Positions 38,001 to 51,208 of a stretch of DNA of 64,000 bases are shown here, piece by piece. The number at the start of each line of letters is the position of its first letter. Positions within the stretch are counted from its first letter, which is position 1. The stretch comes from Halisarca cf. caerulea. Its lineage: Eukaryota; Porifera; Demospongiae; Chondrillida; Halisarcidae. Location of the stretch: assembly GCA_963170055.1 (NCBI GenBank), contig CAUJGJ010000430.1, forward strand, positions 1-64,000. Reading direction: 5' to 3'. The notes under the pieces were generated by a model. That model ran no database searches, had not been told where the DNA came from, and was given only the letters and a program-made list of their open reading frames with translations. A program made the position numbers and the translations under genes.

Positions 38001-39258
38001 ATATTTGGCACTAGCACCACGCACATTCCCAGTGGACACACATGAAGTTTCTGAATTGCTGTGGGCGTATTTGTGTAGTGTTGGATATGCTGGTGCTAAT
38101 ACCAATATTTGGCACTAGCACCACGCACATTCCCAGTGGACACACATGAAGTTTCTGAAATGCTGTGGGCGTATTTGTGTAGTGTTGGATAGCTGGTGCT
38201 AATACCAATATTTGGCACTAGCACCACGCACATTCCCAGTGGACACACATTAAGTTTCTGAAGTGCTGTGGGCGTATTTGTGTAGTGTTGGATATGCTGG
38301 TGCTAATACCAATATTTGGCACTAGCACCACGCACATTCCCAGTGGACACACATGAAGTTTCTTAACTACTGTGGGCGTATTTGTGTAGTGCATGATATG
38401 CTGGTGCTAATACAAATATTTTGCACTAGCACCACGCACATTCCCAGTGGACACACATGAAGTTTCTCAACAACTGTGGGCGTATTTGTGTAGTGCTGGA
38501 TATGCTGGTTCTAATACCAATATTTGGCATTAGCACCACGCACATTCCCAGTGGACACACATGACCTTTCTGAAGTGCTGTGGGCGTATGTGTGTAGTGT
38601 TGGATATGCTGGTGCTAATACCAATATTTTGCACTAGCACCACGCACATTCTCAGTGGACACACATGACCTTTCTGAAGTGCTGTGGGCGTATGTGTGTA
38701 GTGTTGGATATGCTGGTGCTAATACCAATATTCGGCACTAGCACCACGTACATTCTCAGTGGACACACATGACCTTTCTGAAGTGCTGTTGGCGTATTTG
38801 TGTAGTGTTGGATATGCTGGTGCTAATACCAATATTGAGAACTAGCACCACGCACATTCCCAGTGGACAGACATGAAGTTTCTTGACTACTGTGGGCGTA
38901 TTTGTGTAGTGCTGGATATGCTGGTGCTAATACCAATATTTGGCACTAGCACCACGCACATTCCCAGTGGACACACATGACCTTTCTGAAGTGCTGTGGG
39001 AGTATCTGTGTAGTTTTGGATATGCTGGTGCTAATACCAATATTTGGCACTAGCACCACGCACATTCCCGGTGGACACACATGACCTTTCTGATGTGCTG
39101 TGGGCGTATTTGTGTAGTGTTGGATATGCTGGTGCTAATAACAATATTTGGCACTAGCACCACGCACATTCCTAGTGGACACACATGAAGTTTCTTAACT
39201 ACTGTGGGCGTATTTGTGTAGTGCTGGATATGCTGTTGCTAATACCAATATTTGGCAT
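35100..39258. repeat. 4,159-bp (40-mer) tandem duplication, copy 1
   Basis: Matches 39259-43417 at 4,159 bp (40 x 104 minus 1). Shared markers: AAGTTTTTGAAG (35653 and 39812), TTTGCGTAGTGCTGG, GAAGTTTCATAACAAC, TTTGTTAACTAC, CTACAGTGGG, CGTCATTGTG and a 103-bp monomer. Only a few differences were found: A/T at 35264/39423, T/A at 36450/40609, G/T at 36728/40887 and A/C at 38840/42999. The left edge is C/T at 35099/39258. Confidence 0.93.
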
Positions 39259-42200
39259 TAGCACCACGCACATTCCCAGTGGACACACATGACCTTTCTG
39301 AAGTGCTGTGGGCGTATGTGTGTAGTGTTGGATATGCTGGTGCTAATACCAATATTTGGCACTAGCACCAGGCACATTCCCAGTGGACACACATGACCTT
39401 TCTGAAGTGCTGTGGGCGTATTTGTGTAGTGTTGGATATGCTGGTGCTAATACCAATATTCGGCACTAGCACCACGTACATTCTCAGTGGACACACATGA
39501 CCTTTCTGAAGTGCTGTTGGCGTATTTGTGTAGTGTTGGATATGCTGGTGCTAATACCAATATTGAGCACTAGCACCACGCACATTCCCAGTGGACAGAC
39601 ATGAAGTTTCTTGACTACTGTGGGCGTATTTGTGTAGTGCTGGATATGCTGGTGCTAATACCAATATTTGGCACTAGCACCACGCACATTCCCAGTGGAC
39701 ACACATGAAGTTTCACAACAACTGTGGGCGTATTTGTGTAGTGTTGGATATGCTGGTGCTAATAACAATATTTGGCACTAGCACCACGCACATTCCCTGT
39801 GGACACACATGAAGTTTTTGAAGTGCTGTGGGCGTATTTGTGTAGTGTTGGATATGCTGGTGCTAATACCAATATTTGGCACTAGCACCACGCACATTCC
39901 CAGTGGACACACATGAAGTTTCTGAAGTGCTGTGGGCGTATTTGTGTAGTGTTGGATATGCTGGTGCTAATACCAATATTTGGAACTAGCACCACGCACA
40001 TTCCCGGTGGACACACATGAAGTTTCTTAACTACTGTGGGCGTATTTGCGTAGTGCTGGATATGCTGGTGCTAATACCAATATTTGGCACTAGCACCACG
40101 CACATTCCCAGTGGACACACATGAAGTTTCATAACAACTGTGGGCGTATTTGTGTAGTGCTGGATATGCTGGTGCTAATACCAATATTTGGCACTAGCAC
40201 CACGCACATTCCCAGTGGACACACATGACCTTTCTGAAGTGCTGTGGGCGTATTTGTGTAGTGTTGGATATGCTGGTGCTAATACCAATATTTGGCACTA
40301 GCACCACGCACATTCCCGGTGGACACACATGACCTTTCTGAAGTGCTGTGGGCGTATTTGTGTAGTGTTGGATATGCTGGTGCTAATACCAATATTTGGC
40401 ACTAGCACCACGCACATTCCCCGTGGACACACATGACCTTTCTGAAGTGCTGTGGGCGTGTTTGTGTAGTGTTGGATATGCTGGTGCTAATACCAATATT
40501 TGGCACTAGCACCACGCACATTCCCGGTGGACACACATGACCTTTCTGAAGTGCTGTGGGCGTATTTGTGTAGTGTTGGATATGCTGGTGCTAATAACAA
40601 TATATGGCACTAGCACCACGCACATTCCCAGTGGACACACATGAAGTTTCTTAACTACTGTGGGCGTATTTGTGTAGTGCTGGATATGCTGGTGCTAATA
40701 CCAATATTTGGCACTAGCACCACGCACATTCCCAGTGGACACACATGACCTTTCTGAAGTGCTGTGGGCGTATTTGTGTAGTGTTGGATATGCTGGTGCT
40801 AATACCAATATTTGGCACTAGCACCACGCACATTCCCAGTGGACACACATGAAGTTTCTGAAGTTCTGTTGGTGTATTTGTGTAGTTTTGGATATGCTGG
40901 TGCTAATACCAATATTTGGCACTAGCACCACGCACATTCCCAGTGCACACACATGATGTTTGTTAACTACTGTGGGCGTATTTGTGTAATGTTGGATATG
41001 CTGGTGCTAATACCAATATTTGGCACTAGCACCACGCACATTCCCAGTGGACACACATGAAGTTTCTTAACTACTGTGGGCGTATTTGTGTAGTGTTGGA
41101 TATGCTGGTGCTAATACCAATATTTGGCACTAGCACCACGTACATTCCCAGTGGACACACATGACCTTTCTGAAGTGCTGTGGGCGTATTTGTGTAGTGT
41201 TGTATATGCTGGTGCTAATACCAATATTTGGCACTAGCACCACGCACATTCCCAGTGGACACACATGACCTTTCTGAAGTGCTGTGGACGTATTTGTGTA
41301 GTGTTGGATATGCTGGTGCTAATACCAATATTTGGCACTAGCACCACGCACATTCCCAGTGGACACACATGACCTTTCAGAAGTGCTGTGGGCGTATGTG
41401 TGTAGTGTTGGATATGCTGGTGCTAATACCAATATTTGGCACTAGCACCACGCACATTCCCAGTGCACACACATGATGTTTCTTAACTACTGTGGGCGTA
41501 TTTGTGTAATGTTGGATATGCTGGTGCTAATACCAATATTTGGCACTAGCACCACGCACATTCCCAGTGGACACACATGAAGTTTCTTAACTACAGTGGG
41601 CGTATTTGTGTAGTGCTGGATATGCTGGTGCTAATACCAATATTTGGCACTAGCACCACGTACATTCCCAGTGGACACACATGACCTTTCTGAAGTGCTG
41701 TGGGCGTATTTGTGTAGTGTTGTATATGCTGGTGCTAATACCAATATTTGGCACTAGCACCACGCACATTTCCGGTGGACACACATGACCTTTCTGAAGT
41801 GCTGTGGGCGTATTTGTGTAGTGTTGGATATGCTGGTGCTAATACCAATATTTGGCACTAGCACCCCGCACATTCCCGGTGGACACACATGACCTTTCTG
41901 AAGTGCTGTGGGCGTATTTGTGTAGTGTTGGATATGCTGGTGCTAATAACAATATATGGCACTAGCACCACGCACATTCCCAGTGGACACACATGAAGTT
42001 TCTTAACTACTGTGGGCGTCATTGTGTAGTGCTGGATATGCTGGTGCTAATACCAATATTTGGCACTAGCACCACGCACATTCCCAGTGGACACACATGA
42101 CCTTTCTGAAGTGCTGTGGGCGTATTTGTGTAGTGTTGGATATGCTGGTGCTAATACCAATATTTGGCACTAGCACCACGCACATTCCCAGTGGACACAC

Positions 42201-43417
42201 ATGAAGTTTCTGAATTGCTGTGGGCGTATTTGTGTAGTGTTGGATATGCTGGTGCTAATACCAATATTTGGCACTAGCACCACGCACATTCCCAGTGGAC
42301 ACACATGAAGTTTCTGAAATGCTGTGGGCGTATTTGTGTAGTGTTGGATAGCTGGTGCTAATACCAATATTTGGCACTAGCACCACGCACATTCCCAGTG
42401 GACACACATTAAGTTTCTGAAGTGCTGTGGGCGTATTTGTGTAGTGTTGGATATGCTGGTGCTAATACCAATATTTGGCACTAGCACCACGCACATTCCC
42501 AGTGGACACACATGAAGTTTCTTAACTACTGTGGGCGTATTTGTGTAGTGCATGATATGCTGGTGCTAATACAAATATTTTGCACTAGCACCACGCACAT
42601 TCCCAGTGGACACACATGAAGTTTCTCAACAACTGTGGGCGTATTTGTGTAGTGCTGGATATGCTGGTTCTAATACCAATATTTGGCATTAGCACCACGC
42701 ACATTCCCAGTGGACACACATGACCTTTCTGAAGTGCTGTGGGCGTATGTGTGTAGTGTTGGATATGCTGGTGCTAATACCAATATTTTGCACTAGCACC
42801 ACGCACATTCTCAGTGGACACACATGACCTTTCTGAAGTGCTGTGGGCGTATGTGTGTAGTGTTGGATATGCTGGTGCTAATACCAATATTCGGCACTAG
42901 CACCACGTACATTCTCAGTGGACACACATGACCTTTCTGAAGTGCTGTTGGCGTATTTGTGTAGTGTTGGATATGCTGGTGCTAATACCAATATTGAGCA
43001 CTAGCACCACGCACATTCCCAGTGGACAGACATGAAGTTTCTTGACTACTGTGGGCGTATTTGTGTAGTGCTGGATATGCTGGTGCTAATACCAATATTT
43101 GGCACTAGCACCACGCACATTCCCAGTGGACACACATGACCTTTCTGAAGTGCTGTGGGAGTATCTGTGTAGTTTTGGATATGCTGGTGCTAATACCAAT
43201 ATTTGGCACTAGCACCACGCACATTCCCGGTGGACACACATGACCTTTCTGATGTGCTGTGGGCGTATTTGTGTAGTGTTGGATATGCTGGTGCTAATAA
43301 CAATATTTGGCACTAGCACCACGCACATTCCTAGTGGACACACATGAAGTTTCTTAACTACTGTGGGCGTATTTGTGTAGTGCTGGATATGCTGGTGCTA
43401 ATACCAATATTTGGCAC
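39259..43417. repeat. 4,159-bp (40-mer) tandem duplication, copy 2
   Basis: Counterpart of 35100-39258. The copies diverge at the right end: CTGTTGCT near 39236 versus CTGGTGCT at 43395, so the exchange junction lies within the last 24 bp of the unit. Its final part also begins the segment shared with 58387 onward. Confidence 0.92.
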
Positions 43418-46400
43418 TAGCACCACGCACATTCCCAGTGGACGCACATGACCTTTCAGAAGTGCTGTGGGCGTATGTGTGTAGAGTTGGATATGCTGGT
43501 GCTAATACTAATATTTGGCACTAGCACCACGCACATTTCCGGTGGACACACATGACCTTTCTGAAGTGCTGTGGGCGTATTTGTGTAGTGTTGGATATGC
43601 TGGTGCTAATACCAATATTTGGCACTAGCACCCCGCACATTCCCGGTGGACACACATGACCTTTCTGAAGTGCTGTGGGCGTATTTGTGTAGTGTTGGAT
43701 ATGCTGGTGCTAATAACAATATATGGCACTAGCACCACGCACATTAACAGTGGACACACATGAAGTTTCTTAACTACTGTGGGCGTAATTGTGTAGTGCT
43801 GGATATGCTGGTGCTAATACCAATATTTGGCACTAGCACCACGCACATTCCCAGTGGACACACATGACCTTTCTGAAGTGCTGTGGGCGTATTTGCGTAG
43901 TGTTGGATATGCTGGTGCTAATACCAATATTTGGCACTAGCACCACGCACATTCCCAGTGGACACACATGATGTTTCTGAAGTGCTGTGGGCGTATTTGT
44001 GTAGTGTTGGATATGCTGGTGCTAATACCAATATTTGGCACTAGCACCACGCACATTCCCAGTGGACACACATGAAGTTTCTGAAATGCTGTGGGCGTAT
44101 TTGTGTAGTGTTGGATAGCTGGTGCTAATACCAATATTTGGCACTAGCACCACGCACATTCCCAGTGGACACACATTAAGTTTCTGAAGTGCTGTGGGCG
44201 TATTTGTGTAGTGTTGGATATGCTGGTGCTAATACCAATATTTGGCACTAGCACCACGCACATTCCCAGTGGACACACATGAAGTTTCTTAACTACTGTG
44301 GGCGTATTTGTGTATTGCATGATATGCTGGTGCTAATACAAATATTTGGCACTAGCACCACGCACATTCCCAGTGGACACACATGAAGTTTCACAACAAC
44401 TGTGGGCGTATTTGTGTAGTGCTGGATATGCTGTTGCTAATACCAATATTTGGCATTAGCACCACGCACATTCCCAGTGGACACACATGACCTTTCTGAA
44501 GTGCTGTGGGCGTATGTGTGTAGTGTTGGATATGCTGGTGCTAATACCAATATTTTGCACTAGCACCACGCACATTCCCAGTGGACACACATGACCTTTC
44601 TGAAGTGCTGTGGGCGTATGTGTGTAGTGTTGGATATGCTGGTGCTAATACCAATATTCGGCACTAGCACCACGTACATTCTCAGTGGACACACATGACC
44701 TTTCTGAAGTGCTGTTGGCGTATTTGTGTAGTGTTGGATATGCTGGTGCTAATACCAATATTGAGCACTAGCACCACGCACATTCCCAGTGGACAGACAT
44801 GAAGTTTCTTGACTACTGTGGGCGTATTTGTGTAGTGCTGGATATGCTGGTGCTAATACCAATATTTGGCACTAGCACCACGCACATTCCCAGTGGACAC
44901 ACATGACCTTTCTGAAGTGCTGTGGGAGTATCTGTGTAGTGTTGGATATGCTGGTGCTAATACCAATATTTGGCACTAGCACCACGCACATTCCCGGTGG
45001 ACACACATAACCTTTCTTATGTGCTGTGGGCGTATTTGTGTAGTGTTGGATATGCTGGTGCTAATAACAATATTTGGCACTAGCACCACGCACATTCCCA
45101 GTGGACACACATGAAGTTTCTTAACTACTGTGGGCGTATTTGTGTAGTGCTGGATATGCTGGTGCTAATACCAATATTTGGCACTAGCACCACGCACATT
45201 CCCAGTGGACACACATGACCTTTCTGAAGTGCTGTGGGCGTATTAGTGTAGTGTTTGGATATGCTGGTTATAATACCAATATTTGGCACTAGCACCACGC
45301 ACATTCCCAGTGGACACACATGACCTTTCTGAAGTGCTGTGGGCGTATTTGTGTAGTGTTGGATATGCTGGTGCTAATACCAATATTTGGCACTAGCACC
45401 ACGCACATTCCCAGTGGACACACATGAAGTTTCTTAACTACTGTGGGCGTATTTGTGTAGTGCTGGATATGCTGGTGCTAATACCAATATTTGGCACTAG
45501 CACCACGCACATTCCCAATGGACACACATGACCTTTCTGAAGTGCTGTGGGCGTATTTGTGTAGTGTTGGATATGCTGGTGCTAATACCAATATATGGCA
45601 CTAGCACCACGCACATTCCCAGTGGACACACATGAAGTTTCTGAAGTTCTGTTGGTGTATTTGTGTAGTGTTGGATATGCTGGTGCTAATACCAATATTT
45701 GGCACTAGCACCACGCACATTCCCAGTGCACACACATGATGTTTCTTAACTACTGTGGGCGTATTTGTGTAATGTTGGATATGCTGGTGCTAATACCAAT
45801 ATTTGGCACTAGCACCACGCACATTCCCAGTGGACACACATGAAGTTTCTTAACTACTGTGGGCGTATTTGTGTAGTGCTGGATATGCTGGTGCTAATAC
45901 CAATATTTGGCACTAGCACCACGCACATTCCCAGTGGACACACATGACCTTTCTGAAGTGCTGTGGGCGTATTTGTGTAGTGTTGTATATTCTGGTGCTA
46001 ATACCAATATTTGGCACTAGCACCACGCACATTCCCAGTGGACACACATGAAGTTTCTGAAGTGCTGTGGGCGTATTTGTGTAGTGTTGGATATGCTGGT
46101 GCTAATACCAATATTTGGCACTAGCACCACGCACATTCCCAGTGGACACACATGACCTTTAAGAAGTGCTGTGGGCGTATGTGTGTAGTGTTGGATATGC
46201 TGGTGCTAATACCAATATTTGGCACTAGCACCACGCACATTTCCGGTGGACACACATGACCTTTCTGAAGTGCTGTGGGCGTATTTGTGTAGTGTTGGAT
46301 ATGCTGGTGCTAATACCAATATTTGGCACTAGCACCACGCACATTCCCGGTGGACACACATGACCTTTCTGAAGTGCTGTGGGCGTATTTGTGTAGTGTT

Positions 46401-46752
46401 GGATATGCTGGTGCTAATAACAATATATGGCACTAGCACCACGCACATTCCCAGTGGACACACATGAAGTTTCTTAACTACTGTGGGCGTAATTGTTTAG
46501 TGCTGGATGTGCTGGTGCTAATACCAATATTTGGCACTAGCACCACGCACATTCCCAGTGGACACACATGACCTTTCTGAAGTGCTGTGGGCGTATTTGT
46601 GTAGTGTTGGATATGCTGGTGCTAATAACAATATTTGGCACTAACACCACGCACATTCCCAGTGGACACACATGAAGTTTCTGAAGTGCTGTGGGCGTAT
46701 TTGTGTAGTGTTGGATATGCTGGTGCTAATACCAATATTTGGCACTAGCACC
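42791..46752. repeat. Block C, copy 1 (shared with 58387-62243)
   Basis: Matches 58387-62243 at offset 15,596 bp, dropping to 15,595 after the 1-bp insertion near 45252, and to 15,491 once the second copy lacks one monomer. Shared markers: GGGAGTATCTGTGTAG, GGACGCACATG, ATTGCATGATATG, CTGGTTATAATACC, CCAATGGACAC and CCTTTAAGAAG. About a dozen differences are visible, such as GTAGAGTTGG near 43481, ACATTAACAG near 43742 and ACATAACCTTTCTTATG near 45006, all changes in this copy. Confidence 0.86.
45230..45334. repeat. 105-bp length-variant monomer (1-bp insertion)
   Basis: AGTGTTGG reads AGTGTTTGG near 45250-45257 and the monomer spans 105 bp. The matching monomer in the copy near 60.84 kb lacks the extra T, so the insertion postdates their separation. 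Confidence 0.88.
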
Positions 46753-46974
46753 ACGCACATTCCCAGTGGACACACATGAAGTTTCACAACAACTGTGGGC
46801 GTATTTGTGTAGTGCTGGATATGCTGTTGCTAATACCAATATTTGGCATTAGCACCACGCACATTCCCAGTGGACACACATGACCTTTCTGAAGTGCTGT
46901 GGGCGTATGTGTGTAGTGTTCGATATGCTGGTGCTAATACCAATATTTTGCACTAGCACCACGCACATTCCCAG
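45519..46974. repeat. 1,456-bp (14-mer) tandem duplication, copy 1
   Basis: Adjacent to 46975-48430 at exactly 14 x 104 bp. Shared markers: CAATATATGGCAC, GTTCTGTTGGTG, AGTGCACACACATGATG, GTTGTATATTCTGG, CCTTTAAGAAG (46161 and 47617 for AAGAAG), GTTTAGTGCTGGATGTG, CACTAACACC and GTGTTCGATATG. One difference was seen, A/T at 46566/48022. The left edge is A/G at 45518/46974. Confidence 0.92.
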
Positions 46975-48430
46975 TGGACACACATGACCTTTCTGAAGTG
47001 CTGTGGGCGTATTTGTGTAGTGTTGGATATGCTGGTGCTAATACCAATATATGGCACTAGCACCACGCACATTCCCAGTGGACACACATGAAGTTTCTGA
47101 AGTTCTGTTGGTGTATTTGTGTAGTGTTGGATATGCTGGTGCTAATACCAATATTTGGCACTAGCACCACGCACATTCCCAGTGCACACACATGATGTTT
47201 CTTAACTACTGTGGGCGTATTTGTGTAATGTTGGATATGCTGGTGCTAATACCAATATTTGGCACTAGCACCACGCACATTCCCAGTGGACACACATGAA
47301 GTTTCTTAACTACTGTGGGCGTATTTGTGTAGTGCTGGATATGCTGGTGCTAATACCAATATTTGGCACTAGCACCACGCACATTCCCAGTGGACACACA
47401 TGACCTTTCTGAAGTGCTGTGGGCGTATTTGTGTAGTGTTGTATATTCTGGTGCTAATACCAATATTTGGCACTAGCACCACGCACATTCCCAGTGGACA
47501 CACATGAAGTTTCTGAAGTGCTGTGGGCGTATTTGTGTAGTGTTGGATATGCTGGTGCTAATACCAATATTTGGCACTAGCACCACGCACATTCCCAGTG
47601 GACACACATGACCTTTAAGAAGTGCTGTGGGCGTATGTGTGTAGTGTTGGATATGCTGGTGCTAATACCAATATTTGGCACTAGCACCACGCACATTTCC
47701 GGTGGACACACATGACCTTTCTGAAGTGCTGTGGGCGTATTTGTGTAGTGTTGGATATGCTGGTGCTAATACCAATATTTGGCACTAGCACCACGCACAT
47801 TCCCGGTGGACACACATGACCTTTCTGAAGTGCTGTGGGCGTATTTGTGTAGTGTTGGATATGCTGGTGCTAATAACAATATATGGCACTAGCACCACGC
47901 ACATTCCCAGTGGACACACATGAAGTTTCTTAACTACTGTGGGCGTAATTGTTTAGTGCTGGATGTGCTGGTGCTAATACCAATATTTGGCACTAGCACC
48001 ACGCACATTCCCAGTGGACACTCATGACCTTTCTGAAGTGCTGTGGGCGTATTTGTGTAGTGTTGGATATGCTGGTGCTAATAACAATATTTGGCACTAA
48101 CACCACGCACATTCCCAGTGGACACACATGAAGTTTCTGAAGTGCTGTGGGCGTATTTGTGTAGTGTTGGATATGCTGGTGCTAATACCAATATTTGGCA
48201 CTAGCACCACGCACATTCCCAGTGGACACACATGAAGTTTCACAACAACTGTGGGCGTATTTGTGTAGTGCTGGATATGCTGTTGCTAATACCAATATTT
48301 GGCATTAGCACCACGCACATTCCCAGTGGACACACATGACCTTTCTGAAGTGCTGTGGGCGTATGTGTGTAGTGTTCGATATGCTGGTGCTAATACCAAT
48401 ATTTTGCACTAGCACCACGCACATTCCCAG
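46975..48430. repeat. 1,456-bp (14-mer) tandem duplication, copy 2
   Basis: Second copy; similarity continues past the formal end to 48504. The 61-62 kb relative has this stretch once, so the duplication is specific to this part of the array. Confidence 0.92.
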
Positions 48431-49571
48431 TGGACACACATGACCTTTCTGAAGTGCTGTGGGCGTATTTGTGTAGTGTTGGATATGCTGGTGCTAATAC
48501 CAATATTCGGCACTAGCACCACGTACATTCTCAGTGGACACACATGACCTTTCTGAAGTGCTGTTGGCGTATTTGTGTAGTGTTGGATATGCCGGTGCTA
48601 ATACCAATATTTGGCACTAGCACCACGCACATTCCCAGTGGACACACATGACCTTTCTGAAGTGCTGTGGGCGTATTTGTGTAGTGTTGGATATGCTGGT
48701 GCTAATACCAATATTTGGCACTAGCACCACGCACATTCCCAGTGGACACACATGACCTTTCAGAAGTGCTGTGGGCGTATGTGTGTAGTGTTGGATATGC
48801 TGGTGCTAATACCAATATTTGGCACTAGCACCACGCACATTCCCAGTGGACACACATGAAGTTTCTTAACTACTGTGGGCGTAATTGTGTAGTGCTGGAT
48901 ATGCTGGTGCTAATACCAATATTTGGCACTAGCACCACGCACATTCCCAGTGGACACACATGACCTTTCTGAAGTGCTGTGGGCGTATTTGTGTAGTGTT
49001 GGATATGCTGGTGCTAATAACAATATTTGGCACTAGCACCACGCACATTCCCAGTGGACACACATGAAGTTTCTGAAGTGCTGTGGGCGTATTTGTGTAG
49101 TGTTGGATATGCTGGTGCTAATACCAATATTTGGCACTAGCACCACGCACATTCCCAGTGGACACACATGAAGTTTCAGAAATGCTGTGGGCGTATTTGT
49201 GTAGTGTTGGATAGCTGGTGCTAATAGCAATATTTGGCACTAGCACCACGCACATTCCCAGTGGACACACATGAAGTTTCACAACAACTGTGGGCGTATT
49301 TGTGTAGTGCTGGATATGCTGTTGCTAATACCAATATTTGGCATTAGCACCACGCACATTCCCAGTGGACACACATGACCTTTCTGAAGTGCTGTGGGCG
49401 TATGTGTGTAGTGTTGGATATGCTGGTGCTAATACCAATATTTTGCACTAGCACCACGCACATTCCCAGTGGACACACATGACCTTTCTGAAGTGCTGTG
49501 GGCGTATTTCTGTAGTGTTGGATATGCTGGTGCTAATACCAATATTCGGCACTAGCACCACGTACATTCTC
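48431..49571. repeat. Mixed monomers with one 103-bp copy
   Basis: About 11 monomers, including ATATGCCGGTG near 48589, a GTAATTGTGTAGTGCTGG monomer and a 103-bp copy near 49214. They are followed by cassette monomers CACAACAAC, ATTTTGCAC and ATTCGG/ACGTACATTCTCAG. The stretch around 49.03 kb resembles 50.49 kb at 1,455 bp. No unique sequence. Confidence 0.72.
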
Positions 49572-51208
49572 AGTGGACACACATGACCTTTCTGAAGTGC
49601 TGTGGGCGTATTTGTGTAGTGTTGGATATGCTGGTGCTAATAACAATATATGGCACTAGCACCACGCACATTCCAAATGGACACACATGAAGTTTCTTAA
49701 CTACTGTGGGCGTATTTGTGTAGTGCTGGATATGCTGGTGCTAATACCAATATTAGGCACTAGCACCACGTACATTCCCAGTGGACACACATGACCATTC
49801 TGAAGTGCTGTGGGCGTATTTGTGTAGTGTTGTATATGCTGGTGCTAATACCAATATTTGGCACTAGCACCACGCACATTCCCAGTGGACACACATGACC
49901 TTTCAGAAGTGCTGTGGACGTATTTGTGTAGTGTTGGATATGCTGGTGCTAATACCAATATTTGGCACTAGCACCACGCACATTCCCAGTGGACACACAT
50001 GACCTTTCTGAAGTGCTGTGGGCGTATGTGTGTAGTGTTGGATATACTGGTGCTAATACCAATATTTGGCACTAGCACCACGCACATTTCCGGTGGACAC
50101 ACATGACCTTTCTGAAGTGCTGTGGGCGTATTTGTGTAGTGTTGGATATGCTGGTGCTAATACCAATATTTGGCACTAGCACCCCGCACATTCCCGGTGG
50201 ACACACATGACCTTTCTGAAGTGCTGTGGGCGTATTTGTGTTGTGTTGGATATCCTGGTGCTAATAACAATATATGGCACTAGCACCACGCGCATTCCCA
50301 GTGGACACACATGAAGTTTCTTAACTACTGTGGGCGTAATTGTGTAGTGCTGGATATGCTGGTGCTAATACCAATATTTGGCACTAGCACCACGCACATT
50401 CCCAGTGGACACACATGACCTTTCTGAAGTGCTGTGGGCGTATTTGTGTAGTGTTGGATATGCTGGTGCTAATAACAATATTTGGCACTAGCACCACGCA
50501 CATTCCCAGTGGACACACATGAAGTTTCTGAAGTGCTGTGGGCGTATTTGTGTAGTGTTGGATATGCTGGTGCTAATACCAATATTTGGCACTAGCACCA
50601 CGCACATTCCCAGTGGACACACATGAAGTTTCAGAAATGCTGTGGGCGTATTTGTGTAGTGTTGGATAGCTGGTGCTAATAGCAATATTTGGCACTAGCA
50701 CCACGCACATTCCCAGTGGACACACATGAAGTTTCTGAAGTGCTGTGGGCGTATTTGTGTAGTGTTGGATATGCTGGTGCTAATATTAATATTTGGCACT
50801 AGCACCACGCACATTCCCAGTGGACACACATGAAGTTTCTTAACTACTGTGGGCGTATTTGTGTAGTGCATGATATGCTGGTGCTAATACCAATATTTGG
50901 CACTAGCACCACGCACATTCCCAGTGGACACACATGAAGTTTCACAACAACTGTGGGCGTATTTGTGTAGTGCTGGATATGCTGGTGCTAATACCAATAT
51001 TTGGCATTAGCACCACGCACATTCCCAGTGGACACACATCACCTTTCTGAAGTGCTGTGGGCGTATGTGTGTAGTGTTGGATATGCTGGTGCTAATACCA
51101 ATATTTTGCACTAGCACCACGCACATTCCCAGTGGACACACATGACCTTTCTGAAGTGCTGTGGGCGTATTTGTGTAGTGTTGGATATGCTGGTGCTAAT
51201 ACCAATAT
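49572..51208. repeat. Relative of block F (16718-18354)
   Basis: Matches 16718-18354 at 32,854 bp with differences such as ATTCCAAATGG near 49673, AATATTAGGC near 49753 and ACGCGCATTCC near 50288. It includes GGATATACTGG, ATATCCTGGTG, a 103-bp monomer and the CTAATATTAATATTT monomer. The right edge is ATTTGG versus ATTCGG near 51209/18355. Confidence 0.78.
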
